A stretch of DNA of 8,894 bases. It comes from Leptolyngbyaceae cyanobacterium CSSed165cm_216. Its GTDB lineage: Bacteria; Cyanobacteriota; Cyanobacteriia; Phormidesmidales; Phormidesmidaceae. The position numbers and the translations under genes are program-made. Positions within the stretch are counted from its first letter, which is position 1, and the number at the start of each line of letters is the position of its first letter. This document shows positions 1 through 5,368 of the stretch, piece by piece. The notes beneath the pieces were generated by a model, which saw only the letters and a list, made by a program, of their open reading frames with translations, made no database searches and was not told the DNA's origin. The stretch spans positions 1 to 8,894 of the forward strand of contig SLIY01000453.1 in assembly GCA_007135385.1 (NCBI GenBank), read 5' to 3'.

Positions 1-58
1 GGGAAGGCACTCTATCCAGTGTCTCACCTAGCTTTCACCTGATTCAAATTATTCCCCT

Positions 59-523
59 ATGAGTGTCAGTCCATTCGATGTCTGGGCGATTGTTCGTCAG
101 CTTCCAGACATGCAAAATGCTGTTGTCAGTCGATTTCGCCGTCGGTCAGACGCTGAAGAATGTTTGCGTTTGTACCGCCGTCACATGCCTCACCGGAACT
201 ATTTGCTCATCTATGCCCCCAAAGATCAAGATTTAGGAGTGCTTATGGACGCTATGCCCCAAGATTGGGCCATGTATACCGAAGAAGGTAACGCTGAAGT
301 TGCCAAAATGATGCAAGATCTTCGGAAGGTGTTGAAGCATCAACCCCTGCCCCAGGTACGTCAACTGCTACATCGTAAGTGTGAAGCCGTATCTAATACA
401 TACCCTGAAATTTACGACACTGAGGTTCGTGGGGTTATTGCTTCCCGACTTACAACTTGGGCTTGCCAAGTGCACGAATTGCCTACATCATCAGCTCTAT
501 CGAGTGACTACTGGGATCTTTAG
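59..523 (+). CDS. Conserved cyanobacterial protein of unknown function
   Basis: The 154-residue protein is preceded by an in-frame stop at 29-31, so it is not truncated at its start. No good Shine-Dalgarno sequence precedes the ATG. Residues about 8-55 are the most ordered part: a hydrophobic strand (VWAIVRQLP), a basic helix-like stretch rich in Arg (SRFRRRSDAEECLRLYRR) and a strand NYLLIY. This resembles a short alpha/beta domain found at the start of many cyanobacterial hypothetical proteins, but I cannot name the family. There is no signal peptide or membrane segment. The C-terminal third (from about residue 110) has low-complexity character, and its reading frame runs through a single TAG into the methyltransferase remnant in the same frame. 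The natural C-terminus may therefore have been altered by a rearrangement. Codon use here is more AT-rich than in the remnant that follows. Coding status is likely; function is unknown. Confidence 0.6.
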   Translation: MSVSPFDVWAIVRQLPDMQNAVVSRFRRRSDAEECLRLYRRHMPHRNYLLIYAPKDQDLGVLMDAMPQDWAMYTEEGNAEVAKMMQDLRKVLKHQPLPQVRQLLHRKCEAVSNTYPEIYDTEVRGVIASRLTTWACQVHELPTSSALSSDYWDL

Positions 524-901
524 TTTCCCAACTTCGACAAAGAGCCCCACCCGGCCCTGAAAACCAGCATGGCGATCGCCCTTCGGGATCTCTACGTCCG
601 CTACCGCGACTACGACCCCGACAACCCACCCCTGCTCCACCAAAAAGACCAGACCCTGGCCCCCGACTATCCGGGCTATGCCAAGTTCGCCAAGCTCAGC
701 CAGCAAGAGCAAAAATGGGGCCTGCTGGACGATGTAAAGGCGATCTTTGACCGGCGCGGCTGGGAGCGGTGTTTACTTGACCACGGGGCCGAGTTGCAAG
801 GGCACCGGGTCGTTTGGCGCAAGGATGCCAGCGATGCTCAAAAGCAGCGGGTAAAATCTAGGCTTCGGTTGCAATCAGCCATGGGCAGTGCCGATGCTTG
901 A
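524..901 (+). pseudogene. Remnant of a DNA-phosphorothioation-associated putative methyltransferase (N-terminal region only)
   Basis: The open frame starts right after the TAG at 521-523 and runs to TGA at 899-901. The protein-like signal begins before the first ATG (569), with FPNFDKEPHPALKTS encoded at 524-568, so this is not a gene starting at 569. From memory, the motifs PHPAL..S, YRDY....NPP.LH.K, DYP.Y.KFA.L..QE...GLL and GW...L...G....GHR, in this order, belong to the region before the methyltransferase domain in cyanobacterial proteins annotated as DNA phosphorothioation-associated putative methyltransferase (dnd-linked). The family's own N-terminus and the whole downstream domain with its YGCG.GGD AdoMet motif are absent. 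The fragment is GC-rich compared with the ORF before it, which fits a rearrangement junction near 520. No dndB-E genes are nearby. Alternatively a 110-residue protein is made from ATG 569, but it would lack any catalytic part. Confidence 0.55.
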
Positions 902-945
902 TAGGCAGGTGCCTGACGATGGGCTAGACGCTCTGCTAATCGCTA

Positions 946-1227
946 TTAGGTGCCGTAGCCTGATCTATGGCGCTGATTGGTCGATAGATCGCTGGGGCCT
1001 TCCACACAGCCAATTAAATCGCCTGCCGCCTCAAAAACCGAAACCTCCTCGTGGGCAGAGGTAACTGGTTCTAGCTGCTCATCAGGCTGTAGTTCGCTTG
1101 ACTCACCATTCGTTAACCGAACCCATGGCCCTCTAGAGAGCAAAAAATCGATAAAGTCAATAATTTCCTGCTGCCGCTCAGGCGGCAGATTTTGCATTTT
1201 TGCGATCGCAGTATCGACAAGACTCAT
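946..1227 (-). CDS. DUF2281-type antitoxin-like protein without an adjacent toxin
   Basis: The 93-residue product starts with an amphipathic helical segment, TAIAKMQNLPPERQQEIIDF (residues 6-25), typical of DUF2281 proteins, which are antitoxin-like partners of PIN-type toxins. A variable acidic linker (about 36-62) follows, then the C-terminal motif VSVFEAAGDLIGCVEGPSDLSTN (62-84), which matches the conserved tail of cyanobacterial members. The ATG at 1227 has a good ribosome site, AGGAG, about 9 nt upstream. It lies only 15 nt after the last codon of the Uma2 relic on the same strand, so it may share that promoter. In a complete module a toxin such as a PIN nuclease would follow immediately downstream. 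Here the downstream 45 bp hold nothing and then the antisense methyltransferase remnant begins, so the gene is an orphan. Family recognition is fairly secure; toxin-neutralising activity is inferred only. Confidence 0.7.
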   Translation of the reverse strand: MSLVDTAIAKMQNLPPERQQEIIDFIDFLLSRGPWVRLTNGESSELQPDEQLEPVTSAHEEVSVFEAAGDLIGCVEGPSDLSTNQRHRSGYGT

Positions 1228-1242
1228 TTCAACGCTCTCCTA

Positions 1243-1397
1243 TCACACCTCATTGGGGTCAATCCCTAGTTCTCTCAAACGTCAGGCAAGCCCGGCTCCT
1301 CTGGGTCTTCGCTCGGTAGGTCATACATGGTGGGCAGCGTTTCTCGGGCCGACCGGGGCGGGTCAGTCTGCTCTACGGGGCGCTTGAGTTGCTGCAT
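1243..1397 (-). pseudogene. Uma2-family (DUF820) nuclease gene with an internal deletion; both ends retained
   Basis: From ATG 1397 on the minus strand, a 40-codon frame encodes residues ending in ETLPTMYDLPSEDPEEPGLP (19-38), the characteristic N-terminus of cyanobacterial Uma2 endonuclease-fold proteins, and stops at TGA 1275-1277. In the family this stretch continues with EFH and then about 150-200 residues carrying the PD-(D/E)XK-type core. Here a second frame picks up at about 1281 and encodes RLRELGIDPNEV followed by TGA (1243-1245), which is the usual family C-terminus. The middle of the gene has therefore been lost, with the junction near 1281 (CCTGA joined to CGTTTG). The relic cannot encode a nuclease. 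Family assignment rests on remembered conserved termini. Confidence 0.7.
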
Positions 1398-1570
1398 GGT
1401 TTACTTCCCATTGAACGTCTTGGTCTCATCCTACGGCGGCTGCCATCGACTTCAGAAGTCTCCTGATATGATTTTGCCTCAGCTACCAGCAAGCCTGCAC
1501 CGCCGAAGACACCCCACTCCCCCGGCAACGCCCGTATCGCTGCGATCAATTCCACCAGGCCCAGGCTCAT
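1373..1570 (-). CDS. Possible small ORF coupled to the aldo/keto reductase gene
   Basis: A 65-codon frame starts at ATG 1570 (or GTG 1576), 12 nt after the reductase stop. A purine-rich GGGGAAGG lies about 5 nt before the ATG, so translational coupling is possible. The first 30 residues (LGLVELIAAIRALPGEWGV onward) could form a hydrophobic helix. The rest is Arg/Ser-rich and overlaps the start of the Uma2 relic in another frame, which looks like non-coding readthrough. No family is recognised. I keep it only because of the ribosome site and spacing; it may well be spurious. Confidence 0.2.
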   Translation of the reverse strand: MSLGLVELIAAIRALPGEWGVFGGAGLLVAEAKSYQETSEVDGSRRRMRPRRSMGSKPCSNSSAP

Positions 1571-1582
1571 TAACACCTTCCC

Positions 1583-2584
1583 CTACCGGGACTGAAAAAT
1601 ATTCTGCACCATTTGCCCATCGCTGCGGGCAATGGCCTGATCGAGCTCCATGACCTCGCCCTCGTCTAGGGACCAGCCCAAGGCACCGGTATTCTGCTGG
1701 GCCTGCTCCAGGGTTTTTGCCCCCGGAATCGGGATTGTCCCCTTGGCGATGCACCAATTTAGGGCCACCTGGGCTGGGGTTTTGCCCCGGCCCTCGGCCA
1801 CCGCCTTAAGGCTATCCAACAGGGGTTGAATCTTGGGTAACAACTGGCGAAACAGAAACCCCCGCAAACCTTTGGGGTAAGGGCCAGAGGCAGCATACTT
1901 ACCAGTCAGCAGGCCCAGGGCTAAGGGACTATAGGCAATCAGGCGAATCCCCAACTGATCGCAAAGATCCTTGAGACCCAGTGTGGTGACGGGGTAGGTG
2001 GATAACAGGGAGTACTGCACTTGCAGGCTCGTAATGGGGATGCCCCGCGCCTGAAATCGTTGATGGGCCAGCGTTAGCCGTTTGGGACCAAAATTAGATA
2101 GCCCTACCCCCTTCACCAGTCCCTGGGCATAAAGATCCATCAGCCCATCTAAAAAGGGACCCTCCTGCCAGGGGGCATAGTTGGCCGTAGACCAGTGCAT
2201 TTGCACCAGATCCACCGGTCGGCCCAGGCGCCGGGCGGAGGCTTCCCCCGCCTTGACCACCGAACCAGCCGTCAATCGCCAGGGGTAAGCGGCTAGCTTG
2301 GTGGCGATACAAAGCTGCGCTGGGTTGGGTCCCTGGTCGTGGTTGGCAAACTGCCCTAGCAACTGTTCGCTACGGCCATTCAACCGCCCGGTGCCGTAGG
2401 AATCACCGCTGTCGAATAGGGTGACCCCGTGCCTAACGCAGTGGTCAAACACCCGCTGCAAGTCGTCATCCATGGCGGGGTCGTAGCCCCACAGCAACCG
2501 ATTACCCCAAGCCCAGGTGCCACAACCCATTTGGGGTAAGGTGATGGGTTGTGCAGCGGGTGAACAGTCTCGGGTCTCAGTCAT
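1583..2584 (-). CDS. Aldo/keto reductase family oxidoreductase
   Basis: The 333-residue protein is a full-length NADPH-dependent aldo/keto reductase of the (beta/alpha)8-barrel type. The catalytic tetrad is visible: Asp58 and Tyr63 in FDSGDSYGTG, Lys96 in ATKL and His130 in DLVQMHW. Later landmarks are GVGLSNF, the strand LIAYSPLALGLLTGKY, and the cofactor-binding segment IPIPGAKTLEQAQQN near the C-terminus. The substrate cannot be read from sequence. The stretch GTWAWGNRLLWGY followed by DSYGTGRLNGRSEQLLG is typical of the cyanobacterial/plastid branch, to which plant pyridoxal-reductase-like enzymes also belong. The protein is cytosolic, with no signal peptide. The ATG at 2584 lacks a Shine-Dalgarno sequence and overlaps the first unit of a tandem repeat, so the start could be imprecise, but the conserved barrel begins within 20 residues. 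No terminator is visible after the TAG. Confidence 0.93.
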   Translation of the reverse strand: MTETRDCSPAAQPITLPQMGCGTWAWGNRLLWGYDPAMDDDLQRVFDHCVRHGVTLFDSGDSYGTGRLNGRSEQLLGQFANHDQGPNPAQLCIATKLAAYPWRLTAGSVVKAGEASARRLGRPVDLVQMHWSTANYAPWQEGPFLDGLMDLYAQGLVKGVGLSNFGPKRLTLAHQRFQARGIPITSLQVQYSLLSTYPVTTLGLKDLCDQLGIRLIAYSPLALGLLTGKYAASGPYPKGLRGFLFRQLLPKIQPLLDSLKAVAEGRGKTPAQVALNWCIAKGTIPIPGAKTLEQAQQNTGALGWSLDEGEVMELDQAIARSDGQMVQNIFQSR

Positions 2585-2624
2585 GGGAATGGGGGCATGG
2601 GAATGGGGGAATGGGAATGGGGGT
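2583..2624. repeat. Three tandem 14-bp units made of alternating heptads
   Basis: Three consecutive copies of ATGGGAATGGGGG plus one variable base (C, A, T) occupy 2583-2596, 2597-2610 and 2611-2624. Each unit is two heptads (ATGGGAA, TGGGGGN). This resembles the short tandemly repeated repetitive (STRR) sequences of cyanobacterial intergenic DNA. The first copy overlaps the start codon of the aldo/keto reductase gene, so repeat expansion or contraction would change that gene's leader. Confidence 0.85.
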
Positions 2625-2701
2625 AAAGGCAGCCTAAATGCTAAACTCAGTCAGGGAAAGCGAGGGCTGGTGGGTAGATAGGTGACGACCTTTGCTGAGG
2701 G

Positions 2702-2729
2702 TATCAGGTATCAGGCGTCAGGTACCAGG
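2702..2729. repeat. Four degenerate heptad repeats (TATCAGG type)
   Basis: The heptads TATCAGG, TATCAGG, CGTCAGG and TACCAGG follow one another without gaps, then TATGG. The same motif in reverse complement (CCTGATA, CCTGGCA) occurs at 7572-7606. The rest of the 242-bp gap between the reductase and fur shows only a perfect 12-bp palindrome, AGGGATATCCCT, at 2807-2818, just past the fur stop. It lacks a T-run and I do not call it a terminator. Confidence 0.75.
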
Positions 2730-2826
2730 TATGGTTGGCTGACTGATGCCGCAGAGGATGAGTCTACTCCAGCCGCTAGTTCAGTGCTCAGTATTTCGTT
2801 GCACAGAGGGATATCCCTAAGGCGAG

Positions 2827-3306
2827 TCAGCTCCTGAGGCGGCTTTGACACAGGGGGCAGACACCATAGATGGTAAATTGCGAATTCAACAAGACAAACC
2901 CCCGGGTCTGGGTCTCCCCTACCCCCACATCCGAGATACTGACCTCTTCAAACTCCTGGACCGCCCCACACTGAACGCACACCAGGTGGTGGTGATGGCT
3001 GGTAAAGGGGGTACTCAGTTCGTAATACTTGCGATCTTCTGCCAACTCTAGCTCTTGCAAAAGCCCTAACCTCACCATCACATGCAGGGCGCGATAAATT
3101 GTGGAAATACTAATCTTCTCTCCTTGTGCCACCAACTGATGGTGAATCTCCTCAGCACTGAGATGATGATCCAGGGCAATATCCCTAAATAGCTCTAGAA
3201 TTTTCTGGCGCTGACTGGTTAGTCTAAAGCCCTCTTTGTTAAGCACAGTCTTCAGATCAGAGCCTGAATTAGTCCTGGGTAGCGGCTGGTTAGGTTCGAT
3301 CATCAT
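2827..3306 (-). CDS. fur: Fur-family iron-responsive transcriptional regulator
   Basis: The protein has about 160 residues. Residues 18-95 form the winged-helix DNA-binding domain: LKTVLNKEGFRLTSQRQKIL, then LSAEEIHHQLV and the recognition helix region ISISTIYRALHVMVRLGLL. Residues 100-160 form the dimerisation and metal domain, with HHHHLVCVQCG (His105-108, Cys111, Cys114) and a second CPLC pair (Cys151, Cys154) for structural zinc. The overall pattern follows cyanobacterial FurA rather than PerR/FurC, which lacks these CXXC pairs. The residues alone do not exclude Zur, but the upstream boxes favour Fur. Three possible starts are adjacent (GTG 3309, ATG 3306, ATG 3303), with no strong ribosome site; ATG 3306 is chosen. 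Three Fur-box-like palindromes lie 28-113 bp upstream, which indicates autoregulation. The gene is divergent from dpsA. Confidence 0.93.
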   Translation of the reverse strand: MMIEPNQPLPRTNSGSDLKTVLNKEGFRLTSQRQKILELFRDIALDHHLSAEEIHHQLVAQGEKISISTIYRALHVMVRLGLLQELELAEDRKYYELSTPFTSHHHHLVCVQCGAVQEFEEVSISDVGVGETQTRGFVLLNSQFTIYGVCPLCQSRLRS

Positions 3307-3333
3307 CACAGGTCTATCGAGGGCACTAAGCTG

Positions 3334-3419
3334 TTGAAAGTCATTTTCAATATTTAATCAATCAACTATTGAAAACCATTTTCGACTTTATAAATTGATT
3401 TATTGAAAATCATTATCAC
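3334..3419. promoter_or_regulatory. Three regularly spaced Fur-box-like operators upstream of fur
   Basis: Three 17-bp sites share the pattern TTGAAA-N5-TTTCAA. They are TTGAAAGTCATTTTCAA at 3334-3350 (perfect arms), TTGAAAACCATTTTCGA at 3369-3385, and TTGAAAATCATTATCAC at 3403-3419. On the minus strand the third reads GATAATGATTTTCAA, close to the classical Fur consensus. The spacing of 35 and 34 bp is nearly constant. An AT-rich TTTATAAA at about 3388-3395, between sites two and three, is a plausible minus-strand -10 element for fur. Occupancy by Fur would block that promoter. The sites lie about 310-390 bp from the dpsA start, so an effect on dpsA is less certain. Confidence 0.75.
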
Positions 3420-3677
3420 TATCAGCAATGGAGGGATGAATTAACGATTGATTGTCATTAAACTGCATCATTATGAAGTCGCTGGTATTAGCCAACAAAG
3501 ATGAAATACGGTAGGCTTGTTAAGTAGCTGCTGTTTAGACTTGTCCACGGCCTTAGCCTACAGTTTTTATTCAATGCGAGTTTTATGGTCTGCTTTTATG
3601 CAGAATTCCATAGCCACACTTGAGTAAAGTTCCGGAAGCTATGCCTCAGAATCTGCCTGGTCTGAGTTTGACTTAAG

Positions 3678-3702
3678 GTCGTGGGGGGTTGTGCCCTACG
3701 AC
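3678..3702 (+). promoter_or_regulatory. Hairpin in the dpsA leader
   Basis: GTCGTGGG at the left can pair with CCCTACGAC at the right (one G-T wobble) around a short G/T loop. The right arm ends 25 nt before the dpsA start and about 12 nt before its ribosome site AAGGGAG. The direct repeat TGAGT flanks the hairpin on both sides. It could act in mRNA stability or as an operator. The remaining dpsA upstream region (3420-3677) shows no convincing -35/-10 pair. Confidence 0.4.
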
Positions 3703-3727
3703 TGTCTGAGTAATTAAGGGAGACACT

Positions 3728-4264
3728 ATGCCAATTACTGAAACGCTGCTGCAATCCTACGGGGACGTAGCTGACAATCCAATTTTGTTGGAAAAATCGA
3801 CCACCGAGCCCGTGATTGATGGCCTGGGGGCGCTCTATGCCAGCTTTATTGCGCTGTCGTTGCAATATCAAAAACACCACTTTGTGGTGGAAGGGTCGGA
3901 GTATCACATGCTCCATGATTATTTCTCGGAGAGCTATGAATCGGCCCAAGAGCATGCCCACGACATTGGTGAACGGTTGCATGGTCTGGGCGGAGTTCCA
4001 GCCCTGAACTTTAGCAAGTTGGCGGAACTGTGCTGCTTTGACATGGAAGGGGATGATGTCTACCGCTGCCGAGTTATGATTGACCATAATTTGAAGGCCG
4101 AGCAGGCGATCATTTCCATGTTGCGTCGTCTGGCCTCCCAGGCCGAAAGTTTGGGCGATCGCGCCACCCGCTACCTGTACGAGAAAATTCTGTTGGAAAC
4201 AGAAGAGCGGGCCTACCATCTGGAGCACTTCTTGACCCCAGATAGCCTGAAGCTGGGTTGGTAA
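3728..4264 (+). CDS. dpsA: DpsA: Dps-family ferritin-like iron-storage and DNA-protection protein with three-His ferroxidase centre
   Basis: The 178-residue protein has the family's usual length for cyanobacterial DpsA. Dps proteins form hollow dodecamers that oxidise Fe(II) and store it as ferric mineral, limiting hydroxyl-radical damage. The ferroxidase motif is at residues 50-90: HHFVVEG (His51), YHMLHDYF (His63) and EHAHDIGERL (His78, Glu82). The position that is Asp78 in E. coli Dps is His here, and the Asp67 position is Ser. This matches the His-type centre described for Thermosynechococcus DpsA and Nostoc Dps4. The C-terminal half has SLGDRATRYLYEKILLETEERAYHLEHFL, typical of DpsA. Cys102-Cys103 and Cys114 are present. 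The start is supported by AAGGGAG 6 nt upstream of the ATG. A strong terminator follows. It is divergent from fur, consistent with an iron or oxidative-stress regulon. Confidence 0.95.
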   Translation: MPITETLLQSYGDVADNPILLEKSTTEPVIDGLGALYASFIALSLQYQKHHFVVEGSEYHMLHDYFSESYESAQEHAHDIGERLHGLGGVPALNFSKLAELCCFDMEGDDVYRCRVMIDHNLKAEQAIISMLRRLASQAESLGDRATRYLYEKILLETEERAYHLEHFLTPDSLKLGW

Positions 4265-4294
4265 TTCTGCTATCCATTGGCCCAATTCACCCCT

Positions 4295-4319
4295 AACCTG
4301 CCGTAAGGCAGGTTTTTTT
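4295..4319 (+). terminator. Rho-independent terminator of dpsA
   Basis: AACCTGCC (4295-4302), loop GTAA, GGCAGGTT (4307-4314), then a run of T to 4319. The perfect 8-bp stem with a tetraloop and T7 tail lies 30 nt after the dpsA stop. In the opposite direction the hairpin is followed by GGGG, so it does not terminate the converging minus-strand operon equally well. Confidence 0.92.
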
Positions 4320-4394
4320 GGGGCCATACCCACGGGTTTAGACTCGGGCGGCTGAACCTCCCCTGGGGTCGTCAGACCTTTGCTCTGGATGACA

Positions 4395-4502
4395 TTACCG
4401 GTCAAAATAAACCTGCCAAATAATCCAACTCGACAAAGCCACAAAGGTGACAACTAATAGCCAGTGGTCCCACCGTTGGGGATCGAAATCTTCGCCAGTC
4501 AC
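4395..4502 (-). CDS. 35-residue single-pass membrane protein overlapping the ferredoxin gene stop
   Basis: GTG at 4502 overlaps the TGA of the upstream gene (GTGA, 4-nt overlap), the arrangement expected for translational coupling. The frame encodes 35 residues ending in TAA 4395-4397. An acidic, polar N-terminus (TGEDFDPQRWDH, residues 2-13) is followed by one strongly hydrophobic segment, WLLVVTFVALSSWIIWQVYF (14-33), and ends in Asp-Arg. Trp residues at both ends of the hydrophobic stretch look like interfacial anchors. The protein is too short for most gene finders. I do not recognise a named family; small single-helix proteins of this size are common subunits or regulators of membrane complexes in cyanobacteria. 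The overlap plus a clean helix makes chance unlikely. The acidic N-terminus and the terminal DR leave topology uncertain. Confidence 0.65.
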   Translation of the reverse strand: MTGEDFDPQRWDHWLLVVTFVALSSWIIWQVYFDR

Positions 4503-5095
4503 GGTTTCTGTTTCAGCAAAGCCAGGGCGTGATCTGAGGTAACCCGATTGAGTACCTTGCCCCGTGGTTGCACCCGTAAATTGGGGCCGTGCTTACAGGC
4601 TTTTAGGCAACCGGTAGCCTTAATCGACACATGCCCCAGGTCGGGGTTGGCTTCCACCTCTGCCTGGAGTAAACTCCAGAGTTGACGGCTACCCTGCTTG
4701 TGGCATTTACCTTTGCTGCACACTTCAATGCACAGGGGCTGGGGCGCTTGGTCGCGGGGCAGGGGCTCCACAGGGGTGACGGGCTGAAGGTTCTGGGTTT
4801 TTAGGGCGGCAATTTCCACCTCAGGTAGGGGCAAAATGTTCACCGATCGCCAGATATCATCCTCGGGATAGGCCCACACCTGGATAAAATCGCCGGGTTC
4901 TAACTCACGGACCAATATGGGGCGCAGGTATTTAGGCAACTTAATCGTGTACTCGGTAGTTCCCGCCTGGAGCCGTAGGCCTTTCAGCTTCCCCTTACTA
5001 GAGCGAAACGCCCCTTGGTACTGCCCCTTCAGCACTTGCCCCGCTGAGGGAACGAGCTTAGCGGTGGGGGATAAGGATTGGGTCTGGGTCATCAT
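4499..5095 (-). CDS. Thioredoxin-like [2Fe-2S] ferredoxin-domain protein
   Basis: The product has 197-198 residues. Residues about 15-92 form a beta-rich domain (GQVLKGQYQGAF, EYTIKLPKYLRPIL, LEPGDFIQVWAY) that is common in cyanobacterial homologues but of unknown role. Residues 120-198 are a thioredoxin-fold ferredoxin like the NuoE/HoxE C-terminal domain and Aquifex-type 2Fe-2S proteins. The likely cluster ligands are Cys126 and Cys131 (IEVCSKGKCHKQG) and Cys163 and Cys167 (ATGCLKACKHGP). The chain probably carries electrons or senses redox state in the cytosol; the partner is unknown. Two ATGs lie in tandem: ATG 5095 overlaps the upstream stop (ATGA), and ATG 5092 has better spacing (6 nt) to GGAG. 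A longer frame from 5176 lies wholly inside the upstream gene and is not used. The downstream gene overlaps the stop by 4 nt. Confidence 0.88.
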   Translation of the reverse strand: MMTQTQSLSPTAKLVPSAGQVLKGQYQGAFRSSKGKLKGLRLQAGTTEYTIKLPKYLRPILVRELEPGDFIQVWAYPEDDIWRSVNILPLPEVEIAALKTQNLQPVTPVEPLPRDQAPQPLCIEVCSKGKCHKQGSRQLWSLLQAEVEANPDLGHVSIKATGCLKACKHGPNLRVQPRGKVLNRVTSDHALALLKQKP

Positions 5096-5364
5096 CGGCT
5101 CCTTTGCTGCCAGCAGCGGTCTAAGTGATCGGTTAAGTCTGTCTTGGCGGCGATGCAGGCTTGAATCACGCACCACACTTGAATCGCCTCTGCCGCTGTA
5201 TTGACGGCAATGGTTAACGGGCGATCGCAGCCACAGTCACAGGCAATATTCAGGGCTTGCAATCGGCCATAGACAGTCCAACAACTGACGCGATCGAGAG
5301 TGGCGGCGGTGCTGTGCAGGTCATATCGTTGGGCGAAATCGTCAGGATGTAATGTTCTTGGCAT
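5092..5364 (-). CDS. Cysteine-rich conserved hypothetical protein, first firm gene of the ferredoxin operon
   Basis: The protein has 90 residues from ATG 5364; a TTG at 5385 would add seven. No Shine-Dalgarno sequence is seen, which is why the start is uncertain. Residues 22-40 (TLDRVSCWTVYGRLQALNI) look like a helix, followed by a Cys-rich turn ACDCGCDRPLTIAVN (Cys42, 44, 46), a second helix AAEAIQVWCVIQACIA (Cys65, 70) and LDRCWQQ (Cys84). A basic loop and several Cys could bind metal or a cluster, but no known motif spacing is matched. The conserved look of DRV..WTVYGRLQ and AIQVW suggests a cyanobacteria-specific family; I cannot name it. Its stop overlaps the ferredoxin gene start by 1-4 nt, so the two are almost certainly co-translated, and a role alongside the ferredoxin is a fair inference. 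Confidence 0.7.
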   Translation of the reverse strand: MPRTLHPDDFAQRYDLHSTAATLDRVSCWTVYGRLQALNIACDCGCDRPLTIAVNTAAEAIQVWCVIQACIAAKTDLTDHLDRCWQQRSR

Positions 5365-5368
5365 AAAT

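Noticed and set aside
977..1387. Plus-strand frame of 136 codons
   Set aside because: It runs antisense through both the DUF2281 gene and the Uma2 relic, which explain the sequence better.
1448..1460. Inverted repeat GACTTC-A-GAAGTC upstream of the Uma2 relic
   Set aside because: The arms are only 6 bp and such repeats occur often by chance; there is no known operator match.
2583..2729. Repeat blocks as a CRISPR array
   Set aside because: The units are 7 or 14 bp in direct tandem without spacers; no cas genes are present.
2807..2818. Palindrome AGGGATATCCCT after the fur stop as a terminator
   Set aside because: There is no loop and no T-run on the fur strand; it is probably chance or a weak protein site.
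3596..4453. Long minus-strand frame of 285 codons opposite dpsA
   Set aside because: It is antisense to a well-conserved dpsA, its composition is that of a codon shadow, and it crosses the dpsA terminator and the 35-residue gene in another frame.
5096..5176. 27-residue N-terminal extension of the ferredoxin-domain protein
   Set aside because: It lies wholly within the upstream Cys-rich gene; the ATGs at 5095/5092 have a ribosome site and match the overlap pattern of the operon.
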